Source: Ascarosepion bandense (taxonomy: Eukaryota; Mollusca; Cephalopoda; Sepiida; Sepiidae). From it: a stretch of 64,000 nt of DNA. The position numbers and the translations under genes were made by a program. The DNA lies in assembly GCA_037127315.1 (NCBI GenBank), contig JBBBDQ010001270.1, forward strand, positions 1-64,000, in the 5' to 3' direction. Below are positions 9,455 to 19,200 of the stretch, piece after piece. The notes under the pieces are model-generated. The model was given only the letters and a program-made list of their open reading frames with translations, had not been told where the DNA came from and did no database searches. The first letter of the stretch is position 1, and the number at the start of each line of letters is the position of its first letter.

Positions 9455-11656
9455 TTAAATTTTAAAATCCGCCCTATGGCGGCACTTGTTTATAAATTCT
9501 CTCCTAAAGTTCAAAAGTAAGTCCTGATGAGGATACTTCAAAATCAGAATCTTCTCCAATAAACACAGACGACACCTATCACGAAAACTTTTAGGAGTAC
9601 AAGCTGAGCCTATTAATTTCCAGCTGATTATAGGGTCCTGCCCTTCCTCCTTCATTTCCCAGAACCTACGTGATAGTGCCATCTGGAATCTCTGTTTAGG
9701 GTTCGAAAACGAGTACCTGTGATTATAAAGCCTCTGTTTGAAAGAGCCCGCGGACATGCCAATATAGGTCCGGTAATTGTCCTTGTTATTAGATGGAGAA
9801 ATGCGGGCTTCATAAATTACATGGGTGGATTTACATTTGCCTTGCACCGGGCAGGCATCCACCGAATAACAATTGCATTTGTCGACAATTCCGAATTTAG
9901 CTTCCGTATTATTTAGGTTCATTAAAATTTGTTTATTGTGGGAATTAATTATATTATCTATATTTGAGGTGCAAGAATAACTAATTTTTAGGGTGAATCT
10001 ATTAAAAATTTTATTTAAGGGATTGTTATTATTATGAAAATGTTTATCGATTAATCTGAGAAAATACTTACCAATATTTATATTAGTTAGCTTACAATAA
10101 GGAGGGTTAAACCAAATTATCTTCCTTTTTCTACATTTTCGGGTGTTTTTAGTTTTTGATGATTCTGGGTTTATAGCAGGCTTATCATACTTTAACTTAT
10201 TAACAAAACCGCTTTTCTGAAGGGCCTTATCGTAAATTTCTTTGCTTGCGTTGAAAATTTTTATATTGGAAGATAATTGGTTAACCCTATTATTTACTAT
10301 CTTGGGTATTTGTCTTATAATATTCCTGGGGTAGTTGGATAAACTATTTATATAGGTGGGAGAACTATTTTCTTTGAGAAAGGGTTGGTAGGAACCATCA
10401 TTTAAGTTAAGGGTGATATCTAGATAGTTTACAATTTTGAGATTGGAAGTAACCTCAACCTTAAAACCAAGAAAATTTAGGGCTCTGATAATTTTCTTAT
10501 GTATTCTATTAGTGTAAGGCCCATTGGAATTGGGAATACATATCAGTCCATCATCCCGATATAGGCATATTAGTTTAGGGTCTAAAAATCTACCTAAAAT
10601 ATCTAAAATATAAATGCCTATTAGATCTGCTACCTGGGCAGAATCATAGGCTCCCATAGGGACATCAAAACTATCTTCAGGCCCTTTAGTCCAAGTAGAA
10701 CTATCAAAGGTGAGAATAGATTTTCTAGCTCCCAGTATAATTCTATAGTCACAATCCGAAATATTAACATAACCCCTAGCAAAGTTTAAACAATCCACAA
10801 GAAGTTTTTTTGATATAGAGGAATAGAAATCCACAATATCAAATTTAAGGAAAGTGGATTTAGATTTGTCATTGATATTATCAAACCATTTTATGGTATC
10901 TAAGGAACTCTTCCAAAGATTCAGTTGTAAATTAGATTGTAACTTCTCTATTAAGTTCTTCAGAACCACCCTAGAAACTATGCCTAATTCACTCTTAGTG
11001 GGATTAATTAGTCTAGTTTGTAATTTATTTTGGAAATTAGGCTTGTGGTCCTTAAATAAAATGTAAGCTTCTTTGGTAGAAATTTTTCCAATTCTATCAC
11101 TAATATTTAGTTCATTCGCAAATTTAGCCATATCGGAGTTAATTTCCGATAAAATTAGGTTACCTCTGTCTATTTTGTAATGACTAGTTATATTATTTTT
11201 AAGGATATTTAGGTAATTGGTGGTATTACACTTGTAAATGTTATTTGATTTGTCCGATTTAATCCATAGGTCTTTGGAATTCTTTAAGGTATTAATGTTC
11301 GACTTTAATAAATCCTGGAATTCATTTGAAGTACCCCGGAACTTGATTTTGGGGATCAAATTAAAAAGGTCTTTTTCAAACGAGTTTAAAAATTTGCATA
11401 CCGGTGGAGTTCTTAGAGTTTTTAAATCAAAGCACTCTGTAGAATCAGGAGAAGAATCCGTTGAACGCAGGTAAAAGTAGGCTTTCCATCGAAGCCTCCT
11501 CACAAAACTTTCAATTTTTTCCGTAAGATGAAAGAGAAAGGAATCCAGATTAGGAAAAGGAATATTCTTCAAAGAATACTCCGGGGTAAATTTCTCCATA
11601 GGAAAGGTGGTGTTGTATTGGTAGAAAAAAACCGGGAATAAACCAAGAGAGCTCAA
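9455..11656 (-). CDS. Penelope-like reverse transcriptase with GIY-YIG endonuclease
   Basis: Single uninterrupted frame of up to 733 codons. The first ATG is codon 20 (about 11599), giving roughly 714 residues; a stop lies just upstream of the frame. RT palm motif A is FDIVDFYSS (Asp about 273). The catalytic box is YRDDG (Tyr about 366), the form usual for Penelope rather than the YADD of LINEs. A Cys-rich linker CNCYSVDACPVQGKC precedes the GIY-YIG nuclease (VIY about 613-615, YIG about 631-633, then FKQRLYNHR). Family knowledge: the RT copies the element RNA and the nuclease nicks the target in the nucleus. Length is in the family range. No stop or frameshift is seen, so it may be active. 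Confidence 0.9.
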   Translation of the reverse strand: MSSLGLFPVFFYQYNTTFPMEKFTPEYSLKNIPFPNLDSFLFHLTEKIESFVRRLRWKAYFYLRSTDSSPDSTECFDLKTLRTPPVCKFLNSFEKDLFNLIPKIKFRGTSNEFQDLLKSNINTLKNSKDLWIKSDKSNNIYKCNTTNYLNILKNNITSHYKIDRGNLILSEINSDMAKFANELNISDRIGKISTKEAYILFKDHKPNFQNKLQTRLINPTKSELGIVSRVVLKNLIEKLQSNLQLNLWKSSLDTIKWFDNINDKSKSTFLKFDIVDFYSSISKKLLVDCLNFARGYVNISDCDYRIILGARKSILTFDSSTWTKGPEDSFDVPMGAYDSAQVADLIGIYILDILGRFLDPKLICLYRDDGLICIPNSNGPYTNRIHKKIIRALNFLGFKVEVTSNLKIVNYLDITLNLNDGSYQPFLKENSSPTYINSLSNYPRNIIRQIPKIVNNRVNQLSSNIKIFNASKEIYDKALQKSGFVNKLKYDKPAINPESSKTKNTRKCRKRKIIWFNPPYCKLTNINIGKYFLRLIDKHFHNNNNPLNKIFNRFTLKISYSCTSNIDNIINSHNKQILMNLNNTEAKFGIVDKCNCYSVDACPVQGKCKSTHVIYEARISPSNNKDNYRTYIGMSAGSFKQRLYNHRYSFSNPKQRFQMALSRRFWEMKEEGQDPIISWKLIGSACTPKSFRDRCRLCLLEKILILKYPHQDLLLNFRREFINKCRHRADFKI

Positions 11657-11681
11657 CTACCAAAAGGTAGGAGCAAAATAT

Positions 11682-12143
11682 TTTAATTCAGATACTTCAA
11701 TCCAAGGGAAAAAAGCAGGAAGGTAAATTCCAAAAAACCGATTCTAATTAATATTAAAAATTTATTTTAATATTAAAAAATGATACAGGAAGAGAGCTCC
11801 ATGTAATAAAATATTACAGAGCAAATATATATTAAAAAAGGATTAATTCAAAGATGTTGAATGGCCATTTCGATATGAAGATCCCCACGGGGGACGACAC
11901 ATCACCTCAGCAACAGAAAAAACCTTTCAGAAACTGGAGAAAAATTAGTCTACTTTTCCTTTTAAATAGATTGCAAAGAAATTAAAAAATGAATAAGAAA
12001 ATAAAATAAAATAAAAATAAAGGGAAAGAAAAAGAAAAAGAAAACGAAAAGGAAAAAGAAAAAGATAGAATAAAATCAAATAAATAAGAAAAGAAAAAAA
12101 ATTGACATCGTCTGGGTTCGCAAAAAAAAGGGAGAATGTAACT
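11682..12143 (-). repeat. PLE-A 5' pseudo-LTR
   Basis: Second direct pLTR, between the full ORF and the inverted truncated copy. Its A-rich block is shorter and has GAAAAGG variants, so it is less similar to the outer two pLTRs than those are to each other. Confidence 0.85.
11856..11914 (-). ncRNA. hammerhead-like motif of PLE-A, 5' pLTR copy
   Basis: Same sequence and pairings as 15287-15345 and 8274-8332. Its position upstream of the ORF in element sense would let it cleave a read-through or tandem transcript at the start of a new unit. Confidence 0.6.
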
Positions 12144-12145
12144 AC

Positions 12146-14167
12146 TTTTACCTGCGTTCAACGGATTCTTCTCCTGATTCTACAGAGTGCTTTGATTTAA
12201 AAACTCTAAGAACTCCACCGGTATGCAAATTTTTAAACTCGTTTGAAAAAGACCTTTTTAATTTGATCCCCAAAATCAAGTTCCGGGGTACTTCAAATGA
12301 ATTCCAGGATTTATTAAAGTCGAACATTAATACCTTAAAGAATTCCAAAGACCTATGGATTAAATCGGACAAATCAAATAACATTTACAAGTGTAATACC
12401 ACCAATTACCTAAATATCCTTAAAAATAATATAACTAGTCATTACAAAATAGACAGAGGTAACCTAATTTTATCGGAAATTAACTCCGATATGGCTAAAT
12501 TTGCGAATGAACTAAATATTAGTGATAGAATTGGAAAAATTTCTACCAAAGAAGCTTACATTTTATTTAAGGACCACAAGCCTAATTTCCAAAATAAATT
12601 ACAAACTAGACTAATTAATCCCACTAAGAGTGAATTAGGCATAGTTTCTAGGGTGGTTCTGAAGAACTTAATAGAGAAGTTACAATCTAATTTACAACTG
12701 AATCTTTGGAAGAGTTCCTTAGATACCATAAAATGGTTTGATAATATCAATGACAAATCTAAATCCACTTTCCTTAAATTTGATATTGTGGATTTCTATT
12801 CCTCTATATCAAAAAAACTTCTTGTGGATTGTTTAAACTTTGCTAGGGGTTATGTTAATATTTCGGATTGTGACTATAGAATTATACTGGGAGCTAGAAA
12901 ATCTATTCTCACCTTTGATAGTTCTACTTGGACTAAAGGGCCTGAAGATAGTTTTGATGTCCCTATGGGAGCCTATGATTCTGCCCAGGTAGCAGATCTA
13001 ATAGGCATTTATATTTTAGATATTTTAGGTAGATTTTTAGACCCTAAACTAATATGCCTATATCGGGATGATGGACTGATATGTATTCCCAATTCCAATG
13101 GGCCTTACACTAATAGAATACATAAGAAAATTATCAGAGCCCTAAATTTTCTTGGTTTTAAGGTTGAGGTTACTTCCAATCTCAAAATTGTAAACTATCT
13201 AGATATCACCCTTAACTTAAATGATGGTTCCTACCAACCCTTTCTCAAAGAAAATAGTTCTCCCACCTATATAAATAGTTTATCCAACTACCCCAGGAAT
13301 ATTATAAGACAAATACCCAAGATAGTAAATAATAGGGTTAACCAATTATCTTCCAATATAAAAATTTTCAACGCAAGCAAAGAAATTTACGATAAGGCCC
13401 TTCAGAAAAGCGGTTTTGTTAATAAGTTAAAGTATGATAAGCCTGCTATAAACCCAGAATCATCAAAAACTAAAAACACCCGAAAATGTAGAAAAAGGAA
13501 GATAATTTGGTTTAACCCTCCTTATTGTAAGCTAACTAATATAAATATTGGTAAGTATTTTCTCAGATTAATCGATAAACATTTTCATAATAATAACAAT
13601 CCCTTAAATAAAATTTTTAATAGATTCACCCTAAAAATTAGTTATTCTTGCACCTCAAATATAGATAATATAATTAATTCCCACAATAAACAAATTTTAA
13701 TGAACCTAAATAATACGGAAGCTAAATTCGGAATTGTCGACAAATGCAATTGTTATTCGGTGGATGCCTGCCCGGTGCAAGGCAAATGTAAATCCACCCA
13801 TGTAATTTATGAAGCCCGCATTTCTCCATCTAATAACAAGGACAATTACCGGACCTATATTGGCATGTCCGCGGGCTCTTTCAAACAGAGGCTTTATAAT
13901 CACAGGTACTCGTTTTCGAACCCTAAACAGAGATTCCAGATGGCACTATCACGTAGGTTCTGGGAAATGAAGGAGGAAGGGCAGGACCCTATAATCAGCT
14001 GGAAATTAATAGGCTCAGCTTGTACTCCTAAAAGTTTTCGTGATAGGTGTCGTCTGTGTTTATTGGAGAAGATTCTGATTTTGAAGTATCCTCATCAGGA
14101 CTTACTTTTGAACTTTAGGAGAGAATTTATAAACAAGTGCCGCCATAGGGCGGATTTTAAAATTTAA
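12146..14167 (+). pseudogene. 5'-truncated Penelope-like RT/GIY-YIG ORF
   Basis: In frame from the truncation point with no stop over about 673 codons. It retains motif A, YRDDG and the GIY-YIG domain, but lacks the N-terminal ~60 residues and any start codon of its own. Upstream in this orientation lies the antisense side of the other copy's 5' pLTR, so it is unlikely to be expressed as an autonomous unit. Confidence 0.85.
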
Positions 14168-15054
14168 CTTCTAATTTTTAATTTTTAAATTCTAAATTTT
14201 TCTATAATTTTTTTAATATTTTAAAAAATTTTTTTAATTTTAATTTTAATTTTTTTTTAAATGTATATGTGTATGTCTGTTTGTGTGTGGATGTGCATAT
14301 TTGTATATATATGTATATATATGTATATATGTATTTATGTATGTGGGCTATATGTAATTTTGAAAAAAATTTTTTAGCTATTTAAATGCTCCTTTTCATA
14401 ATATTCATTAATATGTATGTGTGTGAGTGCATATGGAATATGTATATATATATATGTGTGCGTGTGTGTGTGTGTGTATATGTGTGCATGTATGTGTACA
14501 CATGTATATTATGTGTATATGAATTTTTTGTATATAGGTGTGTACACACATATATATATGTGTGTATGCGCATGTATATGTATATAAGTGTGTAATAAAT
14601 TGAATGTATGTGTGTGTATGTGTATGTATATATGTATTCTTATTCGTAGAATTGTGTGTGTATATATATGTATGTATGTGTGTACTTCTATAGGTATGTA
14701 TATAATAATTGTAATTAATTTTTTTTTTTTTTTTTTACCTAGTGTTGTCTTTATTTAGTTTAATTTCAAATGACCTAATTTTTTTAAAAATAATTTTATT
14801 TTAAATCCTATATCTTTTTATTCCCTTTTATTAATAATTATGCCTTTTTAAGTAAAGGCCTTTTTCTAATACTTCAACGTTTTGGGGAAATTAGGTTTTT
14901 GAATTTGTCCAGCGTCTGTAATATTTAAAAAAAAATTTTTTTCTTTAGTTTCTTTCTTTTTCCTTCCCTTCCTTCTTTTATCTCTCTTACCACCTTTTTT
15001 CCGTGTTGCTTAAACTTGCGTCGATTTAACACGGCTGTCTGTTAATTTTTAGTT

Positions 15055-15362
15055 ACATTCTCCCTTTTTTTTGCGAACCCAGACGATGTCAATTTTTTTT
15101 CTTTTCTTATTTATTTGATTTTATTCTATCTTTTTCTTTTTCTTTTTCGTTTTCTTTTTCTTTTTCTTTCCCTTTATTTTTATTTTTATTTTATTTTATT
15201 TTATTATTTATTTTTTAATTTCTTTGCAATCTATTTAAAAAGGAAAAGTAGACTAATTTTTCTCCAGTTTCTGAAAGTTTTTTTCTGTTGCTGAGGTGAT
15301 GTGTCGTCCCCCGTGGGGATCTTCATATCGAAATGGCCATTCAACATCTTTGAATTAATCCT

Positions 15363-15368
<6 letters not shown>
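15055..15368 (+). repeat. PLE-A pseudo-LTR of the truncated copy (partial)
   Basis: Reverse complement of about 8243-8565, matching the outer left pLTR including its A-rich block length. Ends in (TA)n. Confidence 0.8.
15287..15345 (+). ncRNA. hammerhead-like motif of PLE-A
   Basis: Stem I GUUG (15287-15290) pairs with CAAC (15342-15345). The core reads CUGAGGU (15291-15297). Stem II is GAUGUG:CAUAUC with an internal loop and a CCCC-CGU-GGGG cap. GAAA is at 15330-15333, the palindromic stem III AUGGCCAU at 15333-15340, and U15341 sits at the cleavage position. Everything fits a type I hammerhead except A9, which is U. Either this is a tolerated variant or the family has lost cleavage. Confidence 0.62.

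Positions 15369-15420
<52 letters not shown>
15369..15420. repeat. (TA)n microsatellite, right flank of PLE-A
   Basis: Mirrors the (TA)n at 8041-8097. Confidence 0.95.
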
Positions 15421-15423
<3 letters not shown>

Positions 15424-15758
15424 TAGACAATATATATGTATATTTTTTTTCTAAATATATACTGTTAAATATAAGAGATAATGAATGTCTATTATGTTTA
15501 ATCATGAGTCGTTCTAAACATCGCATTTGGCTTTCATTTCAGGTGAAAATAAAGACAGATATTCTCCAACATTTGGATGATTTTTTTTTAAGTTGATTCT
15601 AAGCTTTCGGCTCGCATGAGCCATCTTCAGAGATGTTACAAGGACGTTAACATAAAAACATTTACCATTAGAATGGTCATAATTAAACATAATGGACATT
15701 CATTGTTTCTCATATTTAACAGTATATGTTTAGAAAATTATCTGCGACCTCGATACAC

Positions 15759-15760
<2 letters not shown>
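15421..15760 (-). mobile_element. PLE terminal repeat, family C (right outer arm)
   Basis: 15421-15580 is the inverted counterpart of 7908-8040. The arm continues through a hammerhead motif. A further inverted partial copy (15670-15745, with CATAATGGACATTCATTG) follows, so the arm is itself folded. Confidence 0.6.
15598..15633 (-). ncRNA. hammerhead ribozyme motif (family C)
   Basis: Minus strand: UCU-CUGAAGA-U-GGCUC-AUGC-GAGCC-GAAA. Then the palindromic AGCU as a minimal stem III, U as the cleavage base, and AGA pairing back to UCU. The core is intact and stem II is a perfect 5-bp helix. Short stem I is the weak point. Confidence 0.65.
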
Positions 15761-15761
<1 letters not shown>

Positions 15762-15824
<63 letters not shown>

Positions 15825-15832
15825 TATATATA
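15762..15832. repeat. (TA)n(TG)n microsatellite
   Basis: Short TA run followed by about 28 TG units. Confidence 0.95.
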
Positions 15833-15844
15833 TGTCTGTGTGTA

Positions 15845-15944
15845 TTTAATTTATTCGTTTGAACATTATTTTTATTGGATACTACTATTTTAGTACATAA
15901 TCTATTTTTATTTATATTTTTATTTTTTTTATCCTTAAACAGTA

Positions 15945-15989
<45 letters not shown>

Positions 15990-16090
15990 ACCGGCATGAA
16001 TATCCGAGAAATCTTGCTAGGAAAGTATGCATCCTTCGGTAAGATTCGAACCTGCCATTCCAATATATCTAGAAGTTGTCAATTGATATG
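15845..16090 (-). repeat. tRNA-like headed repeat, degenerate
   Basis: Shares TTGAACATTATTTTTATTGG and ACCGGCATGAATAT with copies at 0.7, 16.7-17.6 and 20.4 kb. A reverse-strand box-B-like sequence (GGTTCGAATCTTACC) lies near 16041-16055. Interrupted by (TA)n at about 15950-15987. Probably a SINE-type repeat. Confidence 0.5.
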
Positions 16091-16135
16091 GCGTTTCCCA
16101 ACCGCTAGAATGTAATATTCAAACAATTAAAAAAA

Positions 16136-16670
16136 TGTCCATTAATTCCGATTCCATTTCGTAAGTTGCCGTCAATAATTTTTCTAGCAAATATGTCTGC
16201 ATTTATAGATTTGATTTTTAGAAAAAATGAATACAAAAGAAAATGTTATATTAATCATATATTTATTTTTCTTGTGTGTTTGTAACCGCCATTTATAGCT
16301 ATTATATTCATAATCTCATCAGCGTAAACATCACTTTAGTCCGATGAAGCCCTAAAGGACGAAACCTATTACATTTTGTCATAAATTTTTCTAAAATCAA
16401 AATATTTTTTGCGTGCAACGCGTGTGATCTTTTATGACTTCATCGGAATAAAGTGACGTTTACGTTGATGACATTACGCATGCGCATGAATGAGAGGAGA
16501 GGGTGAAATTTTAAATTATTTTTTTAATTTAAAAAGAAATATTTTGTGAATACAGTCCACGCGATTTCATTTGGTTTCATTTTATTTATGTTTTATCACT
16601 TGTTTTCATTTTCTCATAGATTTTTTAAGATTTTTCTTGATATATAAAGATTAATATATCTTTTTCAATA
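16136..16670. other. PLE-like relic with decayed hammerhead halves
   Basis: CCGAUGA...GGAC-GAAACC at 16341-16365 and a reverse-strand CCGAUGA near 16436-16442 look like an inverted pair of decayed hammerheads (U4 changed to C). The flanks are AT-rich and no ORF is supported. Confidence 0.35.
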
Positions 16671-16680
16671 TATATATAAA

Positions 16681-17050
16681 ATGATTTGTTTGAACATTAT
16701 TTTTGATCGATACTCGTATTTAAGTAGATATTCGGTTTATAAACAAACAGTATTATATATATTTATTACTAACGGCCTGGTTATTTACGATAAATTATTA
16801 TTACGAAAATGTGTGTCATTCGGCAGGATTCGAAACTGCAACCCCTATCAATATAGAGGAAGCTACCATGTGATATATGGATAGGGGTCGCAGGTTCGAA
16901 TCCTGCCGAATGGCACACATTTTCGTAATAAAAATTTATCGTAAATAACCAGGCCGTTAGTAATAAATATATATAATACTGTTTGTTTATAAACAGAATA
17001 ACTACTTAATTAAGAGTATTGATCAAAAATAATGTTCAAGCAAATCATTT
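16681..17050. repeat. palindromic tRNA-like repeat
   Basis: Left arm 16681-16855 and right arm 16875-17050 are inverted copies around an 18-nt spacer. Each includes the 3' half of a tRNA-like sequence (GCAGGTTCGAATCCTGCCGA, T-arm/box B) followed by ACACATTTTCGTAATA and a conserved tail (CAGGCCGTTAGTAATAAA, CTGTTTGTTTATAAACAGAA). Confidence 0.75.
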
Positions 17051-17081
17051 CAAATGGTCGGTTATTTATAACCAAATTTCG

Positions 17082-17084
<3 letters not shown>

Positions 17085-17143
<59 letters not shown>
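17085..17143. repeat. (TA)n microsatellite
   Basis: Pure TA run upstream of the family H terminal repeat. Confidence 0.95.
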
Positions 17144-17148
<5 letters not shown>

Positions 17149-17415
17149 CATGTCAGATTAAACAAATTGCAAACATTATGCTTGCTTATTTTTTAATAAA
17201 ATCCGTTCATACTCACGTATTACAACCAAAAGATGTCAGAAATGAGTTGTAACGTTGATAGATGCCCAAGTACTTTCAACTTCATTCCGAGGTCATCTTC
17301 AGGGGTGTGAGTTATGGTAACAAATGTAACCGGAAAGCTCTGTTGCTAAAAATTACTGTACATTTTTACAAAATCAAAAATTGTGTTATTGGCTTAATTT
17401 GATTTTGTTTAGACT
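17144..17415 (-). mobile_element. PLE-like terminal repeat, family H
   Basis: Defined by its hammerhead motif and adjacency to (TA)n. No coding part is seen, and PLE assignment is by analogy. Confidence 0.4.
17265..17305 (-). ncRNA. hammerhead ribozyme motif (family H)
   Basis: Minus strand: CCC-CUGAAGA (17296-17302), stem II ACCUC...GAAGU with one C-A mismatch, GAAA (17274-17277), palindromic stem III AGUACU, U at the cleavage position, then GGG closing a 3-bp stem I. Core intact. Confidence 0.6.
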
Positions 17416-17419
17416 GATC

Positions 17420-17514
17420 GTCATTCGTGGCCGAGAGGTCTAAGCCACGCCAGATCACTTGGTGGCTTTCCCTATATGGATAGCAGTCGCAGGTTCGAAT
17501 CCTGGCGAATGACA
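17420..17514 (+). tRNA. tRNA-like sequence (class II, Leu/Ser type), SINE head
   Basis: A 7-bp acceptor-like stem GUCAUUC (17420-17426) / GAAUGAC (17507-17513), D-arm TGGCCGAGAGGTC (box A), and T-arm box B AGGTTCGAATCCT. Length and D-arm suit a long-variable-arm tRNA. The anticodon loop lacks the expected U33, and the same tail (ACACATTTTCGTAA...) follows as in the repeats at 16.9 kb. It is better read as the head of a tRNA-derived SINE than as a working tRNA gene. Confidence 0.55.
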
Positions 17515-17797
17515 CACATTTTCGTAACGTAAATAATCAGGCCGGTAGAAATAAATACATAATACTGTTTGATTATAAACAGGATATCTACTTAAATATG
17601 AGTGTCGATCAAAAATAATGTTTAATTAAATCATTCCAAATTGTCAGTTGTTTATAACCAGTATCATTAATCTTCGTTAGTTTTCGTAATATACGTGTAT
17701 CGATAAAAAATAATGTTTAAACAAATCATTTCAAATTGTCGGTTGTTTATAACCAAGTTTCGTTAAAATTCGTTAATTTCCGTAATATATAATCATA
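17515..17797 (+). repeat. tail of the tRNA-like repeat
   Basis: Continues from 17420 with the same CAGGCCGGTAGAAATAAATA and TATAAACAGGATATCTACTT blocks, then decays with an internal duplication (GATCAAAAATAATGTTTAA near 17608 and GATAAAAAATAATGTTTAA near 17701). Confidence 0.55.
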
Positions 17798-18062
17798 TTA
17801 CCCCGAGCAAGGCGGTAACGCCACTGATGTGCAGGGGGCTACATAAGAGTGAAGAGATTGCAAAAGAGAAAACCGGAAATCGCATCCTAAACAGGAAACA
17901 AGGAGTGAGCCTCTTCACCTGTTCAATAGATGTGGGTGGAGTGTGAACCGGGCGATAGACTAAACTATCTCCCGGTTCACACTCCACCCACATCTATTGA
18001 ACAGGTGAAGAGGCTCATCCCTTGTTTCCTGTTTTCTCTTTTCTAATCTTCTCACTTTGTTT
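17798..18062 (-). pseudogene. LINE 3' end (family 1) ending in a palindrome
   Basis: Minus-strand family 1 3' end (CCCCGAGCAAGGCGGTAACG and CACTGATGTGCAGGGGGCTA on +). About 17896-17965 is repeated inverted at about 17970-18035 around a short ACTAAACTATC spacer, giving a near-perfect hairpin. Confidence 0.65.
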
Positions 18063-18109
18063 TTTTTTTTTCAGTTGGAGTAGATAGACTAAACTATCGC
18101 CCTATTATT

Positions 18110-18357
18110 ACGGTCATATCACGTTCAATACACCGATGTTAAGCAACGTTGAGACTGGTCAGTACTTAGATGGGTGATCGCTTGGGAAAACCGTTTATTG
18201 ACGGATGTACGTTGTGGTGCGGTGGATGTCGGCTTGGAAAGGGAAATCGGAGAACTGAGTTCCAATTCTGGTCGAGCTCTCTGCATTCACTTGCGCACTG
18301 GTACCATTGGGAAAGGTATTAATCCGTCCCTTCCCTCCAGTTATGGGTAAAATAACT
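18110..18357 (+). mobile_element. 5S rRNA-tRNA chimeric SINE, tail-less copy
   Basis: 5S head with an internal deletion (GGTTCTCG...ATCACCG lost), then the tRNA module (box A-like TGGTGCGGTGG). It ends at TATGGGTAAAATAACTG without the repeat-L-like tail. Confidence 0.75.
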
Positions 18358-18529
18358 GAAGTCTGCTGTTCATGCGATCTCTGGCGAACTTCTGCACCGA
18401 TTGTTTGTTATCAGCAGTTTCAGAAAGTGTGGACTGTGATACACAAGTCTTCACCACTCAAAGCAATTCTTTGGATGGCAGTCTAACTGAGTTAGACACT
18501 CATACGTCGAAATCGACGGGAGAGTCCAT
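18358..18529. other. unassigned, possible PLE end
   Basis: ACGTCGAAATCGACGGGAGA near 18505-18524 recalls PLE terminal sequences, but no intact hammerhead core can be drawn. Confidence 0.3.
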
Positions 18530-18654
18530 AAAATTATAATATAGTTTTGTAGTATGCTGTTATAAAAGTGGACATTGGTACCAACACCCAACGGTGACAG
18601 TCTGTTTTATATGTAAACTTAACTGTCAGGCTATCAATATATATATATATATAT

Positions 18655-18754
18655 GTATATATTAAATTTGACAGAAAGTTATCCTACCACTGTATGTTCA
18701 GGATACTCCTTTGGATTATTCTATATCTACACCGCATGTAGATCTATATCTACA

Positions 18755-18755
<1 letters not shown>
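18655..18755 (-). mobile_element. PLE terminal repeat fragment, family B
   Basis: AGTTATCCTACCACTGTATG, CTCCTTTGGATTATTCTATA and CTACACCGCATG match the stretch beside the family B hammerhead at 21.5 kb. Confidence 0.6.
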
Positions 18756-18806
<51 letters not shown>

Positions 18807-18897
18807 ATAGCCTGACAGTTAAGCTTATGTATAAAACAGACTGCCACCGTTGGGTGTTGACACCAATGTCCACTTTTATAACAGCATACTACAAAAC

Positions 18898-19200
18898 GTG
18901 CGTCGTGGTGCAGTGGATATCGGCTCGGAACGAGAAATCTGGAAGCCGAGTTCGAATTCCAGTCAAACTCCTAGCATTCACTTACGCGCAAATACCCTTG
19001 GGAAAGGTATTAGTCCGTCTCTTCCCTCCATTTATGGGTTAAATAATAGGACAGATTGAGTTCTGTAGTCTTGGTCGGCAACCAGTCTACCGCAGAATGC
19101 AATGGCAATCTACTGCAGGATAATCTTCTGCCCAGTCAGTCATGTCTCTTTTAAGACATGATCGCCCAAGTGTGTATACCGTATGGCACTTAACTGACTG
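18898..19200 (+). mobile_element. tRNA-derived SINE (octopus OR-like), full copy
   Basis: Box A TGGTGCAGTGG, box B AGTTCGAATTCC, a conserved body (TGGGAAAGGTATTA, TTATGGGTTAAATA) and tail (CAACCAGTCTACCGCAGAA, GGCACTTAACTGACTG). Flanked by a 10-bp target-site duplication ACTACAAAAC (18888-18897 and 19201-19210). Confidence 0.88.

Larger units (their letters stand above)
8098..12143 (-). mobile_element. Penelope-like element A, full copy with two direct pLTRs
   Basis: Order in element sense: 5' pLTR (12143-11682), about 25 nt leader, RT/GIY-YIG ORF (11656-9455), AT- and TG-repeat-rich 3' UTR (9454-8576), 3' pLTR (8575-8098). The two pLTRs are direct repeats differing mainly in the length of an A-rich block. 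A 5'-truncated inverted copy is attached at 12143/12144, sharing about 3 nt (CTA) at the joint. Tandem or inverted truncated copies are typical of PLE insertions. The element looks young. Confidence 0.88.
12144..15368 (+). mobile_element. Penelope-like element A, 5'-truncated inverted copy
   Basis: Mirror image of 8243-11478: ORF from codon about 61 onward, the whole 3' UTR with its TG/TA dinucleotide run, and a 3' pLTR truncated about 23 nt after the ribozyme site. The encoded protein is identical to the minus copy over the shared part as far as can be read. (TA)n follows. Confidence 0.85.

Noticed and set aside
8098..15368. Treating the palindrome as a certain assembly artefact
   Set aside because: The truncation point, a distinct middle pLTR and the known PLE tendency for inverted truncated copies all fit a real insertion; long reads would settle it.
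17420..17514. Functional tRNA-Leu/Ser gene
   Set aside because: Anticodon loop lacks conserved features and the tail is shared with dispersed repeats.
18483..18525. CUGAGUUA...GUC-GAAA hammerhead
   Set aside because: The first box is not CUGANGA, and neither stem I nor stem III pairs.
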